The notes under the pieces: generated by a model | Told to the model about the DNA's origin: nothing | Databases searched by the model: none | The model's input: the letters and a program-made list of their open reading frames with translations, nothing else | Shown: in pieces, positions 13,677 through 25,563 of the stretch | Layout of the letters: each line of letters starts with the position of its first letter | Numbering within the stretch: position 1 is the first letter of the stretch | Program-made: the position numbers and the translations under genes | Assembly (NCBI RefSeq): GCF_020184175.1 | Contig: NC_065531.1 | Location: 66,666,806-66,730,805, forward strand | From: Aphis gossypii | Lineage: Eukaryota > Arthropoda > Insecta > Hemiptera > Aphididae | Direction: 5' to 3' | DNA: 64,000 nt

Positions 13677-13720
13677 TTATTATTATTATTATTATTGTTG
13701 TTGTTGTAATCATTATTATT
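13677..13720. repeat. TTA/TTG trinucleotide microsatellite
   Basis: Runs of 'tta' followed by 'ttg' units, directly after the MITE. Confidence 0.8.
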
Positions 13721-13789
13721 AAATATTATAATGTCATATATGTATTATTATATATCAAACATTTAAGTTTTTAATTATTTTTTTCCTGA

Positions 13790-14225
13790 AAACACCGCCA
13801 CCGCAAGCGCTGTGACAAAGCACGCGCGTACGGTAAGTGTGTGTGTGATCTCCTCAGTAGGCGGGGAACTTCATGCGGGCTGCAGGGAATATTATCGAAT
13901 AACATTTTCTTTTTTTGCCATAAAAATTCATAATATATTTGGCTATAACTCCATTTATAATGTTCAGATCGGATTAAAAAGTGCAGCATGCACTTCTACG
14001 GAACATTTCCAATAAGATTGGTGCATTGTCAAACTAAATTATTGTACAAGAAATTAGGTATGCATTGTCAACTATTTTTTTTCGTGATTTCAGATGCTTC
14101 CTGTAATTATACCCGGCAGTTGTCGCGCGTTGTGATTGCCGATGCGTTCATTTTAAGGCGTTTTTTTTTTTATACTTAGAGCGACCCTGCCGGGTCGTTG
14201 GATGAAATAAAGTTGTAGTATAATT
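13790..14225 (+). other. Possible small spliced transcript (GC island, GTAAGT, AG, AATAAA)
   Basis: A CpG-rich block (13795-13890) contains a consensus GTAAGT at 13832. A good acceptor (gatttcag) lies at 14086-14093, directly before an ATG, and AATAAA follows at about 14206. The second block opens a frame of only 13 codons, so any transcript would be largely non-coding. The 3' block also holds an inverted pair 'acccggcag'/'ctgccgggt' (about 14110 and 14190). No homology recognised; the splice pairing is inference. Confidence 0.25.
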
Positions 14226-14349
14226 ACTATACAACACGTGCGTTTAGTTTATTGTAAAAATTAGTTCAATCTTCTATATTACTAATAGAAAAATAAATTA
14301 CTATAATACAATATAAATAATAAATAATCTACGAAATATAGGCTTAAAG

Positions 14350-15240
14350 TTTATTTCCGCTCAGAATCGTTTTTTATATGTCATTACTCATTACAAGGGC
14401 TAGGATTTTAATAACATATAACTAAAATTTTTTTTTTTCGGTTGGAATCGACGACGCCGTGGGAACCGCTTGCGCATTACTTCCACGGCGCAACATATAA
14501 AACCTAAAAAGTGACTTAACAACTTAAAGAATATAAAAAAAAATGACTCAATATGAAAAAATGACCTCATGTAATGCCCCCCCCCAAAAAAAAAATAAAA
14601 ATAAAAATAAAAATAAAAATAAAAATAATATTAATACATTAATAAATAATAAATAAATAAAAATATAAATTAATGAAGATAACACGTAATTGAACATTAT
14701 TAACGGTTATTATCGGTTGTTTTAGTTCAACGAGAATATTTTATTTTTGTTTAGGTATAAACGATTGGTATTTTGAAATATTAACTATCTTAAAAATAAA
14801 TATTTACGGTTTTATTTTAATGTTGTATCTTTATATAATTGCACAATAATTTATATTATTATATTATATAATGACCATTTAAAAAAATTGTTTAAACATT
14901 TATAAAAATATTACCCAGATTTCAATAAAGTAAAAAAATTCCACTAAAATTTAAAAAATGACCCCAATTTCAAACAAAAATACAAAAATACAAAAAAATG
15001 CAAAATAAAAACTATATAATATTTGAACTCGTAGATGACCAAATCATATTTTGTGCTTGAAAAGCTATCTATATCCAATAGTATACTATTTTATTTTATT
15101 TTTTTTTTTTAGAAAATATATATTCTAAAAAAAAAATACAAAATCCTATACTGTCCTAGCCTTGCTCATTACTCATTGAACTCGAATTTAACATATTCAT
15201 TACAGTGACCTTTTAAATTATGAGGTTCACTCATCACTTC
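14350..15240 (-). repeat. R1 repeat fragment split by a hAT insertion
   Basis: The R1 start region in reverse ('cgctcagaatcgtttttt', then 'gaactcgaatttaacat') is interrupted at 14395-15164. Removing the insert and one TSD copy joins the two halves in the order seen in intact copies. Confidence 0.7.
14395..15164. mobile_element. hAT-type element nested in R1 (770 bp)
   Basis: An exact 8-bp duplication 'ctcattac' (14387-14394, 15165-15172) brackets termini 'aagggctagga' and 'tcctagccttg'. No transposase frame. The interior includes a GC-rich segment (about 14440-14495) and an AAAAAT hexamer tract (14590-14632). Both the target duplication and the split host repeat show it inserted after R1. 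Confidence 0.8.
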
Positions 15241-17800
15241 TTCTAGAATATTAAAAACATATATTATATATCATGAATCAATTCAGTTATAAGTATTAAA
15301 TACAAGCATGTTATAAATACTTATGTTTTGTACAATACTATAAACAAATAGTAAATAATTAAAAACCTATTCGTAAAGTATAAGATTTTTTACATTTTTA
15401 AATATAAGTAGTTTATTTTATTTAATCTTTAAAATGTAATATAAATTGACTAAATATGATAATAATTTTTTAAACACTCATTTTGGAATACACACAATAT
15501 AATAACAATAATATAAATATTATCTAAAACTTAAAAGTTTTAAACATTTCCAGAAATTTATCTAAAGAAAATATTTAATTTCTAAAGTGATGAAAATACA
15601 AAATTAAAAAAAAAAATATTGTATAATAAATAATAATACATTTTAATTTTTCAAATTATATAACATTGAAAAATGATTAATATATATTTAAACAAAAAGA
15701 AAAATAATAAAACATAAAATTATATATAACTGTTAAATGTATCTAGAGTCTTGAACTACAGACACTCTTAATATGACCTTTTAAATATATTTTAAATATT
15801 ATATAAACAGCTGTCGAGTTCTCACAATTCTTAGGAATTATTATATTATATGAGTAGATGAAAAATGCACAAACTGCATTTAATTTTTATAAATTTATAA
15901 TCATCTTTTTAAATAGATGATTCACCAATCGAGCACTTTTACCGTTATTTATAAAATGTTTATTATATTTATTAATAACAACTGTTGTAAGTTTATAATA
16001 TAATGATAGGTCATACATCATTTAAGTTAACCCAAATGGCAAATACCTTTAAAATTATGTGTGAAAATTTTTAGAAATGTAAAACAACATATTGGTAGGT
16101 ATTTTATATTGAAGTTAAAAATTGCAAATTTAATTTAATATGTATATCTGAACTATCAATAATTTTTAGTGTCACAGTTGTTGCTATTTCAATACAGTTG
16201 CATTGACATATTATTAATAATCAATAAGTAATTTTTGTACTATATTATACTAAATAGTAAATATATGATTGCAGTTTTTTTTTAATTATGTTTTAGTTTT
16301 GATTAACTAGTAGGTATAATAGTACAAACGCAATTAGAACATTCAGTCTTAATTTGTTGAGTGCGAAGGGTCATATTATGTGATAAAATGTAATAGATAT
16401 TGAAAAAATCTTTAATAGTTCATAGTAGTTATATTTTAGACAACACTCAAATATGTTCAATACTAGTCAAAAAGAAACTTTTATTACTAGGAGGTAGATC
16501 AATTATTTATTATATAAGTACTTATTTTAATTTAAACAATGCATGATGAAATTAACTATTGCATTTTATGTGTTAAATTCCAAAAATACTAAAAATGATT
16601 TAAAATTTTTTACCGATAACTTTTTGTTGATGACCATAAATGTATTTAAATTTTGAATATATAATTTAATTGACTGTGAAAACCCTTTGAAAAATTATTA
16701 AGGTATTTAATTAGCATCAAGTTTATTGATTTTTCAGGAGGTTCCGCTAAATTATAACTGTATTGTTTATTCATTTTGAGTGATTTATCAATAAGGAATT
16801 TTGATGGAGAAATAATATTATATTATCAAATAGAATTTTCTATTGATTATTTGAACGTTTAATTATTAAATTTTATTTGTTTAGTAAAACAATACAGCAT
16901 AATATTATAATGTCATTGTGTATTTACTGTTAGACTAAATTTATACATAGTGATAACTTTTTGTTTTTTAAAATAATGAAATAATTTTATACCGAGAACG
17001 ATAAAGTAGTTCATACATAATATGTACATTTATAATCACCATAAAAATTAAAAATCAATAGAGCAACCGATATGTTTAGTTAGTTAATGTCTATAATATA
17101 CCTAATATGACAAATACATTTAAATATTATATAAATTGTTGGATTGTGAGAACCCCTTGAAAAACTTATGAACAGCATCAAATTTTAAACACCACTTTAT
17201 TATTGATTTTTAAGGAATTTCGTTTATAATTTTTTATGTCTGTGTAATTTTCAGTGATTTATTAAAAATAAATTGTGACAAAGGAATGCATTTACAAATA
17301 AAATCATTTTTTATGTTAGTTTATGTGTTTAATTATTACGTTTTATGTAGGAAAAAATATCTTATAGATTGAGGTTAATTTTTCGATAACTGAACTCTAA
17401 TAATAATTGTTTTTGTATTAAATGTACTGAATTTTTTTTTTTTACTTTTAATAAATTAGACACTATTTCTTGTTTTTTTTTTTAAAAATATACCAAAGTT
17501 ATTTGTTAGGGGTTTTATGATAATTTTTGAAATTCCTTGTAGATCAGTCATTGTTGGATGTTAATTTAACAGTTGATTTAACAACATCTGAATACTTTGA
17601 AAGTTTTTTTTATTGATTTCAAAATCGAGTTGTTTATTTTATAGTGTATAATTTTATAAAATGGACAATGGTGCTTCTCACTTTATGACTTAATGGCTTA
17701 ATACTCAAATAATACAGGTACCAGGTTTCTGTGTTTCTATTTATTATATGATCGATTATTCCGTGTATTCTACGTATTGACTAAAGATTTTGACTTTTTT
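15240..17800. other. AT-rich intergenic stretch
   Basis: No gene, hairpin or bounded element was found; the DNA is extremely AT-rich with poly-A and poly-T runs. Its right end meets the 3' end of gene B. Confidence 0.5.
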
Positions 17801-17805
17801 TTTTA

Positions 17806-20800
17806 TTAAATCATTTTAATAGCAACTCTATAATGTTGACAGGCAGAGTAGCGTTCATTCAACCAAAATAATGTCACCATGAATATGAACATAAGATAAA
17901 GCGCTAAAAGTAATGGAAATAATAATAATTATTATTATTTAACGACATTAAAAATAAACTACTATACTTACTAGTATTGAAAATTGAAATAAGTATAATA
18001 GGAATTGTATGCGTATAAATTCCAATCCAAATGTTGAAAGATAATGTATAAAACATGTGTGTTGTGTGTGCCAATAACCAAATAACGATACTCTTAATGT
18101 TTCTCTGAATAAAAAAAGGTTTAAAAATGTAATAATGATCATTAGTACCTAAATAGGTATATAAAATATATTGATCAAAAATTTATATGATAATATATTT
18201 AAAGTTTAAATATCTTATAATAATTCATCAATCATTGAAATGTATGATGTTTTCAATATTTATATTTATACATAGTTGATATCTGTTACATATAACAGAA
18301 TAACAGATACAATTTTATAGTACACCGCTTGAATACACCTAAATACTTAATAATATAATATAAATTTTTTAATTTAGTGGCATGTCATTGAAACTATATA
18401 ATCAATTAGTTTAAGTCTTTTAAATGTTACAACACGTCAAATTGTTTTAATATGGAGACAAACGAATACAATGAATTATTCTGGACGTAAAATTTGTTTT
18501 ATAGGTAGGTATTATAAATTTGTTGTATTATGATATGAAATACTACATTAGTTGTACGGACACTACATTCATGTGAGCATCACTGGCTGATTTTGTGGGG
18601 CCCGGGTCAGATTTTTGTATAGCCCGTACAAAAATCTTGAGAATTTTTTTTCGTTAAATCAAAAAAATTTTACTTGGGACGCCCTAATACATTTTCCTCT
18701 ATTTTACATAACTTATGTAAACATTTGTTTACGTATATAAATAAATAAAGTAGGTACCTATTAAATTATTTTTTTTTTAAATGTGTTTATTTTCATACTA
18801 ATATAAAATATGTAAAAAATACTTACATTAAGTATAAATTGTAATTATACAAGTTTTAGACAACAATTTAAAAAAAAATCGGCATCGTGCCCAATGTTAG
18901 TTGTGAAATTTTAGATAGATATTATCGATGATAATAATTATTTAAAAATAATATTGTTCTTTGTCTAGTAATAGTAAAACAAACTACAGTCAAACCTTTA
19001 AATAGCGAACACTCAAGGGACCATCAAAATTGTCCACTATAGGGAAAAATGAATACAAATATATAAGTTTAGTTTTACTGACTTAAAAAAATATTTAAGG
19101 TGTATTATTACAATTTTTTTTTTTTACAATTATTAATTATTAAGGAGTACATACAATATATATATCTGTTATTGTTATATGTACCTATGTATAATGTATA
19201 TATACGAGTATGTATATTATAATATTTTACTCTTCTCGTCAAACGAGATCGTACTAAAACCGCAGTAAATGCGATAGGTACTAAAACAGTACACAATATC
19301 AAGTTAGGAACCATCACTTTTTGTACAATAATAATTTCGCCATTATCTATTCTATCGGTCGTTTTATTTATTATATTTGGGTACCTAATCGTATTCATTA
19401 TATCATAAAAATAAATGTTTTATTGGAAATATAAAAATACAGTACATAGGTATGTGTATATACGATACGATACGAGTATGTTTTGTTGCTCGGTATAATT
19501 GTCCATTATTTAGAGTAGGGTAATCATAAAAACAAAATAAAAATATGGGACACTTTAGTTACCTGAATGCTGATTGAATATATTATTAATATGAAAAAAA
19601 AAATTAAATATGTGCTGTATAATAGTATTGGTATAATATTTTTCCTGCTTCGTCAGCATCTTTTAAAAAAAGGAAATTTTAATTTTAAATATTGAGTGAA
19701 AACGCATAGTCTTTTTGGTATTTTGAAAACAAATTATTAAGCCATAGTTAATTTTAAATTAAACCACTACTTCACTACGACTACACTATGAATGTCGTGG
19801 TGTTCTCGACACTTGTATACAAATATTAATAATAAATTATACTTATAATTTTGTATAATTATAATATTGTAGATATTATAAAATATAAATAAACATTATA
19901 TTTGACAACAAACTGGTTGTAACAGGTGAAATTGTAGGTACTTATTTAGGCGACGACGTCGCCGTCGCCGCACATCACTATAATAATAATTACATTATGT
20001 ATGTTTTACCAATGATACTAATTATTACTACCTATTGTTTATAATCAATGGTTTAATGTTGCCGACTATGATGTGATATTATTAGTTATTTAGAGTAGCG
20101 CAATTCTATAATTTCAATGGGGCTGTGACGGGACCAAAAAATGTGTTCGTAACGTTGAGGTATCCGTTAAGAAAGATTATAAAGAGTAATAATACATTAA
20201 AATCATGAAATTAAATCTTTGTAATTGTAGTATTAATTATATTATATTTTATTTTAACTGAAGCAAAACAGAAAATAATAGAGAGATAGATTATTTTTAA
20301 TCCGAACGAAATCGGGCAATACGCGAGAATATCGCTATAAATTATATACACACCTATTTTAAAATATTTAAATTATCTGTATTAATTGTAATATTTTATT
20401 TATTTAATATAAACATGGACCATAAAATAATATGCCATTTTATTGGATATATTTTTTAGTTATCAAATATTTGTATACATTCAGTATCGAAGATATTAAT
20501 ATACCTACATGCTACATAATAAGCTTAATTGGTTCTAAGATCTAAATTACTATCTGCATACGGTAGGTACTGATTACTGACTATACTGAGGCATGATTGT
20601 ACTACTCAAATGTACACATTTTTATGAGAAAAAAAAATATCATTATTATAAGCCTGCAATAGTTTACCTTGTTCGTTGCCATTAACAGGGAAAAGTTGAC
20701 AATTAAGAATACACACAGAAAAAACAATCGGTACACTAACATATATATCGTTTTATCTACATTTTCATCGGTCAACTTGTAATGTATTAAATTCATTTCT

Positions 20801-22617
20801 CCATAAAATTTGAAATCTATAAAGTAAAATATACATATTAACATTTGAAACAAAATAACACTATTATTCAAAATTTAAATAAATTATTCATCTGTAAAAT
20901 TTAAAACTAAAAAATATTTTCTCTATAAAAGCCTAAACATTGTGGGTTAATTAGTTTGAAATTTTTATATATCGTTATTTTCAAACAACTATTAAATGTT
21001 TGTTTCACTCGTTATTAACTTTGATAATTGTTGGTAAAGAGTACAATTTGTTAATAAATTGTTACCAAATATCAACTGTGCAGCATATCAAGAACATAGA
21101 TAATAAAGAATGGATAGGCCATTGCTATATTAACCAAATAGAAGGAAGTGTGCCGGAATGGGGAAGAGAAAAAGACTTTTATTAGAAAGAGATTTTATCA
21201 ATGCCTCTCATTCAGCAGAGGTCTTATCATAAATTATAGTTTGATGGCCTATCCATTCTTTAATATCTATGATCAAAAAGGACAACTAACGTTCACAGTG
21301 TATGTAATCTAAATTATATCTTTGTGATTGTGATTGTGATACGATATACGGTTATTAGAAGTTAAAGTTATAAAATTCCTGGTAAAATAAAAACTTGAAA
21401 ATATTGTCACGAAATTACCGCTTGGGAGCTAGGTGTTTCTCACACTCCATAATTATTGAAAATAAATACTGGACATAAAATATAATGATGTATTTAGTAT
21501 AACCTGTATAATCTTAAATCGCACTGGAAATAATAAATTGCCATGATAATGTATCGATTGTGCTTTACTTATATGATTAGAAATATAAAACATTTTAGCA
21601 TTTATCCTAATAAACAAAATTTATTAAAAATAATAACTTTTGAGTTTGAAAACATAATACAATAATAATAGTAGTTTATATAATAGTAACATAATAGTAG
21701 GTAAACAAGTTAGACTTACTTTGGCTGGACATGAAGTTTATTTTCAGTTTGAATGCTATGACGTATATCAAGTTGATTATGTGAGATGTGATACCCGAGA
21801 ATAAAAATACCTAAATAATACGAGTATGTATAAATAATCAAGTAAACACACTTACTAACAATCATTTTTAATCAATTCATTGTTTTATAATAATTGATTT
21901 ATTATTAAAGTAGTTAATACAATATATTATGTAAAATCTAATACTTTTATTATATGGGTACACATACACATCAAATATAAGTTAGGTATGATGTAAGATT
22001 ATTGTGCTTCAACACAAACGTAAGAATTATACGTTATAAACATTGTGTTAAAAATGGGATATCTTACGTGATATGCATAGTATTTGCACCTTAACCCCTT
22101 AACCATCACCCAACTCACCATCTCAAATCAAGCTCCGGATCCGCCATTAACTCGACTGATACCTAGGTACATTAATATATTAATCGACGCTTCCTCTTTT
22201 ATCGATAACGGATCTCATAAAAAATAACTCCCTTTTCAATGAAGCCCTGTTGCACGATTGAGGTTGCTGACCTCCCCGGCACGGCGGTACCCCCCGTTTG
22301 CATGGTGGTGTGTGGACTGGGTGGGAAAATTGAAAACGAAAATATATATCGATCGGGGAACCGAATGAATAGTTAACTGTTACACATACAATTCCGAATA
22401 TTATAACATATATTATTATAATTTATAATAGTAATGAACTATGAACAATCTTAATTTAAAATAATTGTAGTAATGTAATACTAACCATACATAGCAAAGC
22501 CATAATCTTGCAAATCGGGCGCGGGAAATGAAACGCATAGCACAAATAGTCAACAGTAGCACTGTTAATAGTTTTAATTTTGTAGTCGCGATAGAGTTTT
22601 CCTAACCAATAAACCAT
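17806..22617 (-). CDS. Four-TM family gene B (5 exons, 200 aa)
   Basis: Small multi-pass membrane protein of unknown function. Exons on the minus strand: 22486-22617, 21720-21810, 20668-20816, 17972-18104, 17806-17903. Introns are 675, 903, 2,563 and 68 bp, with phases 0, 1, 0, 1, the same as gene A. Donors are GTTAGT, GTAAGT, GTAAAC and GTAAGT. Acceptors for exons 4 (tttattcag) and 5 (cttttag) are strong. The frame stays open throughout: 603 nt, 201 codons including TAA. Hydrophobic segments lie near residues 37-66, 98-121, 131-155 and 158-183. The loop between the first two (75-97) is charged. Exon 4 opens R-N-I-K-S-I..W-L, matching K-N-V-Q-N-I..W-L in gene A. AATAAA overlaps the stop codon. 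The weakest points are the non-consensus first donor and the N-terminus, which is 16 residues longer than in gene A. Topology resembles insect tetraspan proteins (inference). Confidence 0.8.
18987..20170. mobile_element. pogo/Tigger-like remnants in intron 3 of gene B
   Basis: A left end reading 'cagtcaaacc' after TA (18985), followed by 'gcgaacactcaagggacca', resembles pogo/Tigger termini. A second block with 'gggaccaaaaaatgtgttcg' (20135-20175) resembles their inner right region. No matching right terminus was found, so boundaries are approximate and the two blocks may be separate. A 96-codon minus-strand frame at 19108-19398 has one hydrophobic stretch but falls inside this intron and fits no exon phase. 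Confidence 0.35.
21095..21271. repeat. Inverted repeat, 28-bp arms, in intron 2 of gene B
   Basis: Arms 21095-21122 and 21244-21271 match at 27 of 28 positions ('gaatggataggccat' and its reverse complement), with 121 bp between. No target duplication is evident. May be a small MITE. Confidence 0.6.
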
Positions 22618-22760
22618 CTTTCTGCTGGGTGATGAACGGTGGTGGGCGATACTTATTATAACCGTCCGTCGTCAACCGCTGATCGTTGACAACCGCTGTC
22701 TGGTATAGAATGCGTGCCCAGTGCTCGCGGAGCTGCAGCTGGGGATAATTTATTACTATT
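22618..22760 (-). promoter_or_regulatory. CpG-rich region upstream of gene B
   Basis: Immediately upstream of the gene B ATG, with 'ccgtccgtcgtcaaccg', a repeated 'gttgacaaccgctg' theme and 'gctcgcggagctgcagctgg'. It is sharply richer in G+C than the intron on one side. Plausible promoter/5' UTR; no start site assigned. Confidence 0.4.
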
Positions 22761-23699
22761 TTATTGATTTCAGTTTACGTTGCCATAGTGGCGGTCTTAG
22801 GTTCTTTACCCGAAAAACCTTCCTTGCCATGAATCAGTGTTAAAAGTTGACGATCACCCGTGTTGAAAAAACACCGTAGAGATGAACGATAAAAACTAAT
22901 TATACATAACAATGTTGTTGATGTTATTATGACTATTATTTTTCTCATATTATTCATATTTTAGATTGGCATTAACGCCCCGTATATATTGGTATATTCG
23001 TTTTTAATTAGTTATTACTTATTAGTTTACTACATACTACGTACTATAATGTAAAATCATTAACAATAGTTTGTTCTCCGTTATTTCCTAGAGAATAATA
23101 GTATAGTATAATTCATAATATAAATCAATGGTTCCCTAACCTTTTGTAGAAATTTTAGACATCGCGGACGCCCTTATCAATATTTTCGAATGCCTTTTTT
23201 TACATCTCACGTTATCATAACCAAAATTGTAATTATTATTTTATATTACAAATTATCATTTCGCACTAGTTAAGTACGTTTTTTGAAAATATACATGCAC
23301 ATGTATAATATGAACTATATAACTTTAAATGTTAAAAAACAAAACAAAAACAAACTAAAAAGTGTTGCAGTTTTCGCGTTTTTTATAATTATTAAAAACG
23401 TTACCTTCTGCAAATTTCAATTTATATTACATGTACATTTATATTTAAAAAATTTAACATCATATTATACCTACAGTAATATTTGCATGACGTTTAATCG
23501 AATAGTTTTAAAAAATTTACACTTATTCGGTGTGGTTAAATACCAAGTGAAGAATCAGGAATAATGCACTTATAAATTTGACAGCAGACATCCAGCGCGA
23601 CGGTAGTGGCGCGAAACTAAGTAAAAAAAATTAGCGGAGTAGCCACTAACGTATAATAACAGGACATCGAGTTTTTACATTGAAAAATCGTCTTAATTT

Positions 23700-23830
23700 A
23701 TGTCAATTCTTTGCCAAGCTCTACAGGGCAAACGGCTGAACATATTAAGTAGTATGAGGTATCAATCGATCAGAAATATTGTGCAGGTGGGAACAGAGGA
23801 ATATTCGCTAGCAGATAGGTTAGATAATTT
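23700..23830 (+). CDS. Candidate first coding exon, unrecognised
   Basis: An ATG at 23700 opens 43 codons plus two bases to a consensus GTAAGT donor at 23831. Without splicing the frame would end at the TAA overlapping that donor. Codon content is richer in G+C than the surroundings, and the inferred peptide is hydrophilic and basic, then acidic (ends L-A-D-R-L-D-N). The upstream 120 bp are CpG-containing and include 'ggcgcgaaa' (about 23608), which resembles an E2F site. No downstream exon could be joined with confidence, and I do not recognise the family. Confidence 0.4.
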
Positions 23831-23886
23831 GTAAGTTATAAGCAAAAATGTTCAAGTACTTTTAAGACCGATTTTTCGTATGGAAC

Positions 23887-23965
23887 AGTGGGGATGGATA
23901 AGCGGTGGGTCGGGGAACGAAAATATCGTAAATATTCTCCGACCCGCCGCTTATCTATTCCCACT
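23887..23965 (+). ncRNA. Candidate long hairpin (29-bp stem, G-U wobbles only)
   Basis: Arms 23887-23915 and 23937-23965 are inverted copies differing at four positions, with a 21-nt loop. Read as plus-sense RNA, all four differences become G-U pairs, so the 29-bp stem is unbroken. Every difference is explicable as C to T on the plus strand. It may be an RNA hairpin precursor or a young inverted repeat decaying by biased deamination. No small-RNA data are available here. Confidence 0.35.
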
Positions 23966-24095
23966 ACACTCATCGCGGCGGCGGCGGCAGCGACGATGTA
24001 CTACGACGACGCACAGACGATATTATTACTCTACGGTGACTACTGACAATATTGCAAAAACAATCCGTTTCGTGACTATTAGTTGCAACTATTAG

Positions 24096-24290
24096 GGTCG
24101 ATGGCCAATCATATTTAATCTAAATTCTGTGATTTGCCATCATGGTCCATCTATGTCTCAAGCCCATTATACATCAATTATTAAACACAATAAGCAATGG
24201 ATTAGATGCAATGATATGCCAACAAATATTGAACGCTGGCCTCGAGGTAGAAAAGATGTCTACATTATTATTATAGAAAAAAAAAATTAG
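24096..24290 (+). pseudogene. Ubiquitin-specific-protease C-terminal fragment
   Basis: A 64-codon frame ending in TAG carries the C-terminal part of a USP (peptidase C19) catalytic domain. I-C-H-H-G-P-S-M-S-Q is followed by A-H-Y-T-S, the box around the catalytic His, then W-I-R-C-N-D with the Asn/Asp position, then a final D-V-Y-I-I-I-I strand. Family members have Gly before His-Tyr-Thr; here it is Ala. The Cys-box half is absent and a stop precedes the fragment, so it is a relic, perhaps of a retrocopy or of a USP carried by a mobile element. It ends just upstream of the MITE at 24379. Confidence 0.6.
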
Positions 24291-24378
24291 TCAGAAGGCC
24301 AGCGGTTATTAAAGATTATTATTATTATTGTTATAGAATACCAGATAATTAACACATCAACATTAAAAATAGTTGATA

Positions 24379-25030
24379 TCACACCAAAAACACTTCGTTA
24401 TAACTCCGTATAAAAAAAACCTAAGTTAAAAAAAAAAATTTAGTAATGATTAAATCTTTAGAAGACGTGATCAGTGGCGTAGTTATGATTTTGTTCTGGG
24501 GGGGGGGATATATAATTTATTGGTTAAACATAAAGTGGGGGGCTCAATAAGTCAATGATTTAAACATTAAAAAAAGGCTCTGGGGGGATCTATCTCCATA
24601 TCCCCCCCCATAACTACGCCACTGGACGTGATATAATATGGAAATTAAGTAAAATGCCATTTTATAATATTACAAATACCTATGGGCTATGATGACAAAT
24701 AAGATCAATTGTAATGTTAAATACTTAGTCAACATAATATTAAATTTAACTATTTGGCAGGACGTAGAAGTATACTTAAATAAATACAATTAAGTAACCA
24801 CTACAGTATTTACATTAATTAATAAAGTAGCAACAATATGTTGACTAAGTATTTAACATTACAATTGATCTTATTTGTCATCATAGGTATTTGTAATATT
24901 ATAAAATGGCATTTTATTTAATTTCCATATTATATCACGTCTTCTAAAGATTTAATCATTAGGTACTAAATTTTTTTTTTAACTTCGCTTTCTTTTTATA
25001 CGGAGTAATAACGAAGTGTTTTTGGTGTGA
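24379..25030. mobile_element. Long-inverted-repeat MITE, TA-flanked, with nested hAT (652 bp)
   Basis: Arms begin 'tcacaccaaaaacacttcg' and end with its complement, flanked by TA (24377-24378, 25031-25032). The arms are nearly identical up to a centre at about 24740-24840. The left arm is broken by a 153-bp hAT element plus its target duplication. Termini and the adjacent 'ctccgt' word are related to the 13211-13657 MITE, so the two are sister families. Confidence 0.85.
24472..24624. mobile_element. hAT-type MITE nested in the left arm (153 bp)
   Basis: A 16-bp perfect terminal inverted repeat 'cagtggcgtagttatg' is bracketed by an 8-bp duplication 'gacgtgat' (24464-24471, 24625-24632). The undisturbed right arm of the host MITE keeps a single copy of the target, which proves the duplication. 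G-run and C-run sit behind the two ends. Confidence 0.95.
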
Positions 25031-25452
25031 TATTATATACGTGACATATTGTCACGACGTGTGTTTAACGCAACGTCCGAATTGCGGTCGCAATAGACGA
25101 ATTGTGGTCGTAATAATATTGAAGGTAAAATTACCTACCGTCTTAATTACGGTCCGTGTTCGGTTATTAATTATCCGATAAGCTCTTATTCAAATTCCAG
25201 TCACTCAACAATTAGTTGTAATGCAAATCTATACACTATCGGCGAAGAACCGTGTTTTCCAGAACGACATTCTTTTTATTCAATAAATGTATGTTTGACA
25301 TTCGGTATTTTATAAATGTAATTAATAATTATATTTTAATTGAATGTGTAAGTGTAACCATAAATTTGTATATTTAATGTAACCGTAGAATGATAATATT
25401 ATGTAGGTAATACTAATAATAATATTATTAATCATTTTTCCCGAGTCCCGAC

Positions 25453-25542
25453 GACCCGACCACAACTAGAATTTTGTTTTTTACCTGTTTTGATCCCGAC
25501 CCGACCGCAACTGGAATTCTTTTTTTACCTGTTTTAATACCG
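25453..25542. repeat. Tandem duplication, 45-bp unit
   Basis: Two adjacent diverged copies beginning 'gacccgacc' and each ending with a T-rich tract and 'acctgtttt'. Confidence 0.7.
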
Positions 25543-25563
25543 ACCGTCACTCAGCATCAACCA

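Noticed and set aside
18570..18700. 'cactggctg' with G-run, as a hAT end.
   Set aside because: No terminal partner, no target duplication, and only weak resemblance.
19108..19398. Minus-strand 96-codon frame with one hydrophobic segment, first taken as the last exon of gene B.
   Set aside because: It lies inside gene B intron 3; the true exons 4 and 5 at 17972-18104 and 17806-17903 fit phase, length and similarity to gene A.
19930..19975. GC-rich 'cgacgacgtcgccgtcgcc' block as a possible palindrome or regulatory site.
   Set aside because: The symmetry is imperfect and is explained by short CG-rich repetition.
22762..22957. A good plus-strand acceptor (tgatttcag) followed by V-A-I-V-A-V-L, reminiscent of cuticle-protein second exons; a minus frame with a signal-like N-terminus overlaps.
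   Set aside because: The plus frame stops after about 18 codons and no first or later exon was found; the minus frame lacks any supporting splice site.
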